From Lichina pygmaea (taxonomy: Eukaryota; Ascomycota; Lichinomycetes; Lichinales; Lichinaceae), in assembly GCA_963422465.1 (NCBI GenBank), contig OY730171.1:992001-1056000 (forward strand): DNA of 64,000 nt, given 5' to 3'. The notes under the pieces were generated by a model. That model was not told the origin of the DNA and searched no databases. It saw only the letters and a program-made list of their open reading frames with translations. Below are positions 55,998-64,000 of the stretch, in pieces. The translations under genes and the position numbers were made by a program. How positions within the stretch are numbered: the stretch's first letter is position 1; the number at the start of each line of letters is the position of its first letter.

Positions 55998-57497
55998 ATG
56001 AGTACCTCAGGAGCAACCAACCCCAACTTCCCAGATGGAAAGATTAGCATCACCAAGCCAGACCTGTTCTACAGTAAAAGAAACAAGGTTGATGACTGGC
56101 TTATGCAACTCCAAGTCTACTTTTAATTCCAACCAGAGATGAAACTGCCTAAGGAGAAGTGGCCCCTCTTTGCAACCACTTACATGAGAGGTAATACTTA
56201 TTGATAGATCAAGCCCTACGTCAACAAACATCTCTCAGGAAACAGAGACCACGATAGCATGTCAGAATGGATAACAAAATGGACATGATTCAAGGACAAG
56301 ATCAAAAGAATCCTTGGACTATCTAACAAAGACAAAGTGGCTATACGAATGATCCAGCACATCAAACAACAACACTCAGCTGCAGAGTACACCACGCAGT
56401 TCAAACAATACTCAGTACTGACTGATTGGGACAACAACACCCTGATAGTCATGTACTGATGTGGACTCAAGGAAAACATGAAGGATGAAATCACCTTCAA
56501 CAGACAAGCAGTCAACACACTGGATGAACTCATCACACAAGCAATCAACATCAATAACAAACTATTCAAGCAAGCGATAGAGAAACACCACAACAGAGAA
56601 TACAGCCACCCTGCATGGCATGTGAGCAACTATTACAAGCCACCTAACAAGGCACTGCCACATGACCTATATGGCTATACACCCATGGAACTGGATGTAG
56701 TCCACCACAAGGGAAGGTTCACGAAGGGAAGGAACAACAAAAAGAGGAAAGTACTGAAGTACTATGCCTGTGGCAAGCTAGGCCACATGGTGAAAGACTG
56801 TTGTTCAAAGAACAAAGTGCACTGACAGCAACTTAATACACTTGACAGAGACTAGAATGTCATCAAGCCAGAGAACCCACCAGGAGAGACTTAGCTATCC
56901 CTTGAACAATAGGACAACTACGATCAGACATTGGAAGCAGCCCACCAACTGGTAACATCAGAAGGCAAGGACCTACCAGAACAGACAGGTCAGGACAAGG
57001 GACAGGAGCCCTTAACCACCTCTGATGGGGACCAAGACAAACCCATGTCTATCAAAGAAGAAATACCACAAGGAAGCTATACTTACAGCATGGACTCACA
57101 AAATCTACAGCACAGTGAACTACAGTGGAGGTTTTGCACAAAGCACTACTGCACCTACCACAAACAACTACAAAGTTACAGAGAACATTCACCCTACTGC
57201 GCCACCTGCCACAAGCATTGGGTTAATTGCAAGAAGGATGTGTGTGAGATCCATCTTTGAGACAAACACCAACACACCACATTCTCCGGGCACACACATG
57301 ATTAGCACAAACACCTCATGTTCCTACAGCAAGACAACAACAACAACTGCTACATCAACAACTGGCAGTACTACCTCAAGCCTGGATGTGACAAGCATCA
57401 GCAAGACAAATTCATGAACAGATTTCTCAGAACTGATGGGAATAGCTGGACCCATTGCCCAGTCAGTGAAAAAACACTTCAATCAGGAAAAGACTGA
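55998..57497 (+). pseudogene. Gy3-c gag
   Basis: The frame runs from the ATG at 55998 to TGA at 57495-57497 with several internal stops. It has a capsid-like region, the CCHC knuckle (CGKLGHMVKDC with a preceding YYAC) and the Cys/His modules (WRFCTKHYCTYHK, WVNCKKDVC, WQYYLKPGCDKH with one Cys changed to Tyr). Confidence 0.87.
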
Positions 57498-57535
57498 ACT
57501 CCCTTGTCAAGGGGTGACATCAGGAGCTCAACAAC

Positions 57536-60500
57536 ATGACCCCTAGCAACACAAAGCACCTGTGATTACCTGTGTCACTACACACCAACACGCCAGTACA
57601 GACATACACACTTGTTGACTCTGGAGCCAGTGGGAACTATATTTCAAGATAACTTTACAACACCCTTGGCACTGGAAGGAGATGTGAGCAGCAGCCCTAT
57701 CAGCTCACGATAGCAAATGGACAGACAGAGCTAGTCTGCCATAAGACGCAGCCAATGGAAATAGTTACTGGACACCATGCTGAAAGGATCCACCTTGATA
57801 TCATCAAGTTAGCCACTCAGGATATCTATTTGGGGGTGCCTTGGCTAAAGAAGCATAACCCAGTTGTTAACTGGAGGACAGGAGTACTCACGTTTAGGAA
57901 CTGCACTAATAACACAGCTCAGACCTGTTACCAGCCACAGAAGGTGTGGACAGATGAGGGAAGGAGTCCTCAGTGGAACCTCACTGACAGAAAGGACAAC
58001 TCTCAAGAGAAGAGGTCTGCCTCAACAGGCATACCCCAGAACCAGGTGGCCAAACAGTCAGAGATGAAGAGAGAGGAAGTTGTTAACCCTCTGGAGATCT
58101 CTGAAGAGTACTGACCTGGGTATGATAACCTCTTTCAGGAAGAGACAACAACAGCAGTGTTGCCTAAGCACTAACCTTGGGATCATGAGATCAAGTTGCA
58201 ACCAGGGACAGAGCCAGAATTTAGACCAATTTACCAGTTATCAGAGAAAGAGCTCCACGTACTTTGTGAGTACCTGGAGGAAAACCTGAAAAAGAGTTTC
58301 ATTCAAGAATCTCAATTGCCAGCAGGATACCTGATACTATTTGCACCAAAGAAAGACAGAAGTCTTCAACTTTGTGTGGATTATAGGAAACTCAACAACA
58401 TTACTATCAAAAACTGATATCTGTTGCCAAATGCGAACAAATTGCAAGACAGGATCAGCCAAGCTACAATCTTCACCAAGCTAGACTTGAAAGAAGTATA
58501 CAACCTGATACACATGAAAGAAGGAGAAGAATGGAAGACAGCTTTCAGAACCTGATACAGACACTACAAGTATCTGGTTATACTATTCGGACTCACGAAC
58601 ACACCAGCAACATGTCAAGCATTGATCAACAACATCATCAGAGTACACCTGGACTAAACAGCTATCACCTACTTGGACAACATTCTTGTCTACTTGAACA
58701 CACAACAGGAACATACCAAACATGTGAAGGATGTTCTACGATACCTACAAAAGGCAGGGCTCAAGCTCAACCCAAAGAAATGCGAGTTCAACAAACCAGA
58801 AGTTGAATTCCTCAGATACATCATAGGAATCAAAGGGATCAAGATCAACTCTGAGAAAATCAAAGCAATTCAACAATAGCCAACACTGACATCAGTTAAG
58901 GAAGTACAAGCCTTTCTAGGATTTGCCAACTTCAACTGACAGTTTATTAAGAACTACTCACAGATGGCAACACCACTGACAGAACTCACAAAGAAGAATA
59001 TAGAGTACTGGTGGACAAAGAGACAACAAAAAGTATTCTAGCAGCTCAAGGACACTTGCACCAAGGAACCAGTTCTCCTCAACTTCAAGACAGGCCAACC
59101 AACATGAATCAAGACAGACACTTCAGATCAGGCAGTAGGAGCATGTTTATGCCAACAGGCAGACAGCAAGTAGCACCTAATTACCTACTACTCATGAAAA
59201 ATAACACAAGCAGAACAAAACTATAATATCCACGACAAAGAGCTACTGGCAGTTGTCAACACACTTGAACACTGGAGAGTGTACGTGGAAAGCAGTTCTG
59301 AACTCACTATTCTCACAGACCACAAGAATCTGACAATGTTCACAACAACCAAGAAGCTGAACAGACAGCAAGTCAGATGGGCTGAACTCCTAGAGCAACA
59401 CAAGTTTAAGATCTTGTACACCCCTGGACAAGACAACAGGAGAGTAGACGCACTAAGCTGACGAAAAGACCACATGGAAGATGATGAACACCAAGAAACA
59501 ATCTTACAGCAGGACCAGCACAGGAACCTGGTACCTCAACCACAGATCAACAAGCTCACGGCAGAAGACACTGAAGAATTAATAAAGAACTACCACGATA
59601 ATCCAGCACATAGTCACCCAGGAATCACCAAGACCACAGACCTTATCCAACAGGCAGGGAACAATGTCATCAACCTCTGACAACATGTCACAAGCTACAT
59701 CAGCAAATGTCTACTGTACCAGAAAAACAAACACGGAAGACATAAGCTATATGGAGAAGGACACCTGAACATGATACTGAGAGGCCTGTGGGAAGATGTG
59801 TCAATGGACTTTATCACAAAGCTACCCAAGTCCAGAGACCCAGTCACAGGAATCACCTACAACTTGATTATGGTGATAGTGGACAGATTCACAAAATATC
59901 TAATAGTAGTACTATTCAAGGAGACCCACACAGCAGAACAGTTAGGATACCTCTTACTGGACAGATTGGTCAGAGACTACAGAGTTCTAATCACAATCAT
60001 TACAGACAGAGACAAACTCTTCACATCCAACTACTGGAAGACAATTAGCGCAGCCATGGGAACAAAACCCAAAATGTCTACAGCCTATCACCCACGAACT
60101 GACAGCCAGACAGAGTGAGCAAACCAAGTTCTGGAGACTTACTTACAGCATTACATCAACCAGACCCACAGTAATTGGGTACAGTTATTACCGGTGGCAC
60201 AGCTGGCAATCAACCAGCACAGATCAGACTTAACAAAGGAATTGCCATTCTTTGCCAATTTTGGACAACACACAAACATCAGAATACCAAGCAGAGCTTC
60301 ACCAAACACAGAGAAAGCACTCCAACATGACAAGCTCCTACAACAAACACACACAATAATGAGGTATTACCTTCAAGAGACCTCAGAAAGGATGCAACAC
60401 CAAATGGACAAAAAATTGAAAATGGCACCTCAGCTGAAGAAGGGGGATAAAGTCTACCTCCTCACAAAAAATTGGAAAGTCAAGAAACCAAGAACAAAGA

Positions 60501-60835
60501 AACTAGACTATGTCAAGGTCAGACTATTTTCAGTCAAAGAAAGAACTGGACCAGTCAACGTCAGACTGCGACTACCAAGAGACACTCAGGTACACCCAAA
60601 CTTTCACATCTCAATAATCAAATTAGCTGACCAGAGCACACCCTTGCAGGAAATATTTTATTACCAACCAGAGGAAGAACAGGAATTCAAGGTCAAACAG
60701 ATCTTGAAGAGAAAAGGTCAGTGATACCTTGTCAAGTGGAAAAACTACCCAGACTCAGAAAATACCTGGGAACCACTCAGGAACCTCGTGAACTGCCAGC
60801 TCCTTCTGCAGCAGTTCTGGCAGCAGCAGGACTGA
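57536..60835 (+). pseudogene. Gy3-c pol
   Basis: 1100 codons including the stop, no net indels. The protease has LVDSGASGNYIS. RT has YLDN at 58670-58681. RNase H is followed by integrase with MDFITKLPKS, ITDRDKLFTSNYW and DSQTE followed by TGA. The C-terminal chromodomain ([31 protein letters not shown]) completes it. The shared YLDN suggests that all Gy3 copies here lack RT activity. Confidence 0.88.
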
Positions 60836-61277
60836 ACAGCTTGGCCTGCAGCGCAGACGTGTTAATGACTGTTGCTGACAAGTCTTCACTATCCACCTCC
60901 ATCTCAGCAACAAGGCACTGGAGCTTCTTCTTCACTCAACCCTCAGCACCTTCAAGAACCTTTCACTTTCAGGACACACAAGCCTGCAGCTTGGCAAGCT
61001 ACTCAACAAGAGTGTCCCACTTAGCGTCATCAACAGCCAAATCCTCGCAAAGGTTATCTCAGGTCATATTCAGCAACTCTCAAGAAAGTGACACACAGGA
61101 CTTCCCACGACAAGTGCATTCAGTGCACTTCAACTTATTGTTGTCATCAGACATTCAGAAGCAGGGCTTGTGGTTCAAAACACAGAAGTCACACAGAGCA
61201 AGTGACACAAAGTTATGATCACAGATCTGGGCTGCCAGTTGTTTTCAGTAAGCAGAGGCACATGATTTTGCAGACAT
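60777..61277 (-). pseudogene. Gy3-c antisense ORF3
   Basis: A 501-nt frame of the same length and place as in Gy3-a, from the ATG at 61277, with in-frame stops. It is the third Gy3 copy to keep this antisense frame without net indels. Confidence 0.62.
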
Positions 61278-61321
61278 ACTCAAGAATTCATCAGGACAAT
61301 GAATAAAGGAGAGGAGGGTAG

Positions 61322-62569
61322 TGTTATGACCCATGGGATAGGAGCCACTTATTTATAGACAATCAGGCTGCGGGCCAGGCAAGAGGACACCATGGAAGTC
61401 AAGTGACTAACCAACAAGGGGTCACGTGACTGTCAAGACACACAGGAGTCTTGACACAGCATGCATGAAGCATCAAGACAATCTCACCAGTCTTGACGCA
61501 GGATGCATGAAGTATTGAGACAATCTCACCAGTCTTGACGCAGGATGCATGAAGTATTAAGACAATCTCACCAGTCTTGACGCAGGGTGCATAACATAGT
61601 AGGACAGTGGAGACAATCTCACCTGTCTTGATGTCAAGACTGTCAAGACAATCTTGATCATCTTGACAGGCCAGCACTATATAGTCTGGTGATAGTTCCC
61701 TTATGGAATAATTGTCTTCAACTCATGTTGTGATCCAGACAACTAGATCTACTTCAATATAATCCTTTTGTACAAAGCCATTGATCAGGTGTCACCACCA
61801 CCATGTTCCACCAAACCCCTTCGCACTCCTTGACACTTGTTGCGGTCTGTACTGTACTGTCCTATCTGAGTATAGGATTAGGGCGAGAGGTGGAAGGCGG
61901 GTTGGTTCTCGCAGGAGAGGAGTGTCAAGAAGTGTGAAGGGGTTTGGTGGAACGTGGTGGTGGTGACACCTGATCAACAGCTTTGTACAAAAGGATTGTA
62001 TTGAAGTAGATCTAGTTGTCTGGATCACAACATGAGTTGAAGACAATCATTCCATAAGGGAACTATCACTGGACTATATAGTGCTGGCCTGTCAAGATGA
62101 TCAAGATTGTCTCAACAGTCTTGATGTCAAGACAGGTGAGATTGTCTCGACAGTCCCACCATGTTATGCACCCTGCGTCAAGACGGGTGAGATTGTCTTG
62201 ATGCTTCATGCATCCTGCGTTGAGACTGGTGAGATTGTCTTGATGCTTCATGCATCCTGCGTCGAGACTGGTGAGATTGTCTTGATGCTTCGTGCATCCT
62301 GCGTCAAGACTGGTGAGATTGTCTTGATGCTTCATGCATGCTGCGTCAAGACTCCTGTGTGTGTCTCGACAGTCACGTGACCCCTTGTTGGTTGGTCACT
62401 TGACTTCCATGGTGTCCTCTTGCCTGGCCTGCGGCCTGATTGTCTATAAATGAGTAGCTCCCATCCTCTGGGTCGTAACAACACTCCTCTCCTGCAAGAA
62501 CCAACCTGCCTTCCACATCTCACCCTTAATCCTATACCTGGTTAGGATAGCACAGTACAGACCACAACA
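61322..62569 (+). repeat. Gy3-c 3' LTR, interrupted
   Basis: Parts are 61322-61837 and 62481-62569. The inserted LTR lies between, with the duplication ACACT. Confidence 0.88.
61838..62480 (-). mobile_element. Solo Gy3 LTR (643 bp) inserted in an LTR
   Basis: TGTTGCGG...GTAACA, flanked by ACACT at 61833-61837 and 62481-62485. It has one extra ~42-bp repeat unit compared with the 601-bp LTRs. No internal element sequence is present, so it is the product of LTR-LTR recombination. Confidence 0.9.
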
Positions 62570-62574
62570 TATAA

Positions 62575-63067
62575 TTGTGACCAGTCAGCAACACTTGGTG
62601 GCTTTGTTGATGTTCAGCATGTGAATAACCAATAGGAAACTTTTGCTGTCATGTGTTATCATTCTATCTTTCCTACCACAAAAGAGATAGACTGGATGCG
62701 CACTGTGAAGGAAGGTATGTTTGAGGCATGACTCACTCCACCACATGTTTTCTGATTTGCTAAACAGTCCTGAAGACATCCAACACTGGCATAAATCTGG
62801 CTTCAAACCCAAGCAGGCAACGCAGTTCCCTATATGTATAGTTCAATCTAGCTGGGCAGATGTTGAGCACACTGTTTGAGAATGGAAATCACTGTGGAAA
62901 CCAGCCAGGTCTGCAGCCCATCAGCTGAAAGACAAGCTACTACACAACAAGATCCTAACAGGTCTTGATGCACACTCACTGAGAATAGCCTGCTTGACAG
63001 TCACATACTACCAGTCAAAGATTGATCAGGCAAAGGATTTTGTCCAACATGGCCAGAATTACGTTGG
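62575..63067 (+). pseudogene. ORF-X fragment C: possible trypsin-like domain start and downstream part
   Basis: After removing Gy3-c and one duplication copy, the frame of fragment B continues into YDCDQSATLGGFVDV and FAVMCYHSIFP. A TLGGF motif followed by a Cys-Tyr-His is what I would expect around the catalytic His of a trypsin-fold domain; this is tentative. Stops occur near 62632, 62729 and 62752. A frame change then leads to SPEDIQHWHKSGFKPKQATQ and KDKLLHNKILTGLDAHSLRI. The fragment ends at Gy3-d. Confidence 0.5.
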
Positions 63068-63583
63068 TGTTACGACCCCTGGGATGGGAGCCACTTATTT
63101 ATAGGCAATCAGGCTGTGGGCCAGGCAAGAGGACACCATGGAAGTCAAGTGACCAACCAACAAGGGGTCACGTGACTGTCAAGACACACAGGCAGCTTAA
63201 CACAGCATGCATGAAGCATCAAGACAATCTCACCAGTCTTGATGCAGGGTGCATAACATGGTGGGACTGTCAAGACAATCTCACCTGTCTTGACGTCAAG
63301 ACTGTCAAGACAATCTTGATTGTCTTGACAGACCAGCACTATATAGTCTAGTGATAGTTCCCTTATGGAATAATCATCTTCAACTCATGTTGTGATCCAG
63401 ACAACTAGATCTACTTCAATACAATCCTTTTGTACAAAGCCATTGATCAGGTGTCACCACCACCACATTCCACCAAACCCCTTCACACTCCTTGACACTT
63501 CTCTCCTGCGAGAACCAACCTGCCTTCCGCATCTCACCCTTAATCCTATACTTGGTTAGGACAGCACGGTACAGACTGCAACA
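63068..63583 (+). repeat. Gy3-d 5' LTR (516 bp)
   Basis: TGTTACGACCC...CTGCAACA, with fewer copies of the ~42-bp repeat than the other Gy3 LTRs. Confidence 0.88.
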
Positions 63584-63601
63584 CTTTGAAGACCCTCAAG
63601 G

Positions 63602-64000
63602 ATGAGTACCTCAGGAGCAACCAACCCTGGATTCCCAGATGGAAAAGTTAGTGTTACCAAGCCAGACCTGTTCTACAGCAAAAGGAACAAGGTTGATGAC
63701 TGGCTTATGCAACTCCAAGTCTACTTTCAATTCCAACCAGAGATAAAGCTGCCTAAAGAAAAGTGGCCTCTCTTTACAACCACTTACATAAGAGGTAATG
63801 CTTATTGATGGATCAAGCCCTACATCAACAAACATCTCTCAGGAAACAGAGACTATGACAGCACAACAGAATAGATGACAAAATAGACATGATTCAAGGA
63901 CAAGATCAAAAGGATTCTTGAACTATCTAACAAAGACAAAGTGGCTATACAAATAATCCAGCACATCAAATAACAACACTCAGCTGCAGAGTACACCACG
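63602..64000 (+). pseudogene. Gy3-d gag, N-terminal part
   Basis: The ATG at 63602 opens MSTSGATNPGFPDGKVSVTK. The capsid-like region follows (LFYSKRNKVDDWLMQLQVYF, EKWPLFTTTYIRGNAY). TGA at 63808 and later TAG/TAA codons interrupt it. The window ends inside gag. Confidence 0.85.

Larger units (their letters stand above)
55378..62569 (+). mobile_element. Gy3-c, Ty3/gypsy element with a solo LTR in its 3' LTR
   Basis: The 5' LTR is 55378-55979. The 3' LTR starts at 61322 and ends at 62569, split by a reverse-oriented LTR at 61838-62480. Flanks TATGA (55373-55377) and TATAA (62570-62574) are a one-mismatch duplication in ORF-X. gag is 1500 nt and pol 3300 nt. Confidence 0.9.
63068..64000 (+). 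mobile_element. Gy3-d, Ty3/gypsy element running off the window
   Basis: The 5' LTR is 63068-63583 (516 bp, shorter by about two internal repeat units). gag starts at 63602. It inserted into ORF-X; the left flank is GTTGG. Confidence 0.88.

Noticed and set aside
62900-63000. A tyrosine recombinase (AHSLRI resembling the H-x-x-R box) in ORF-X fragment C
   Set aside because: Only a five-residue resemblance is seen, with no upstream Arg box or downstream Tyr motif; the fragment is also frame-shifted.

Overview
The window looks like a chromosome segment from a filamentous ascomycete (Pezizomycotina, probably a Sordariomycete; inferred). The evidence is a fungal NoxA-type NADPH oxidase, a Dsk2/ubiquilin, short 56-80 nt introns with GT...CTGAC...AG signals, GTAC-rich spacers, and chromodomain-bearing Ty3/gypsy elements with I/Tad-like LINEs. 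No prokaryotic features, CRISPR arrays or rRNA genes are seen.

Positions 1-8942 are ordinary GC- and CpG-rich gene space. They hold the 3' part of noxA (+, ending in a 7-nt terminal exon), DSK2 (-, one intron) and a secreted glycine/serine-rich protein (-). The spacers carry many microsatellites, and a ~100-bp inverted repeat sits at the edge of the repeat block.

Positions 8943-64000 are a nested retrotransposon block. LINE-A1 (8943 to about 18890, -) is split by the LTR element Gy1-a (9385-15702) and by a LINE-B fragment. Beyond it lies the base layer, an unrecognised gene ('ORF-X') with a SINE in its upstream region. ORF-X is cut into three pieces (19797-19958, 54590-55377, 62575-63067) by Gy1-b (19959-54585), Gy3-c (55378-62569) and Gy3-d (63068 to beyond the window). 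Gy1-b is itself split by Gy2 (20319-42144) and Gy3-b (43913-50457). Gy2 contains a SINE, LINE-X and Gy3-a. Gy3-a contains the chimeric LINE-Y and LINE-A2. Most junctions carry target-site duplications (TSDs), so insertion order can be read directly.

Main observations: (1) Gy1 and Gy3 both carry an antisense third ORF between pol and the 3' LTR with a Zn2Cys6-type cysteine cluster and a predicted coiled coil; in Gy3 the antisense strand of the LTR has a TATAAATA box about 70-75 nt upstream of its ATG. (2) LINE-X and LINE-Y, in opposite orientation, recombined and inverted the interval between them; three split TSDs support this. (3) LINE-Y is a chimera of a 1.1-kb CpG-rich non-LINE segment and a LINE 3' part, like the MINE elements of Magnaporthe. 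(4) A tRNA-derived SINE shares its 3' tail with the LINEs. (5) Decay of the elements is dominated by CpG to TpG/CpA changes, which created most in-frame TGA codons and altered catalytic aspartates. (6) Gy1 has an A AAA AAC slippery heptamer directly before its gag stop. (7) Both Gy1 and Gy3 have repeated W-x2-C-x4-C modules at the gag C-terminus.

All calls come from reading the sequence; no database search was run.
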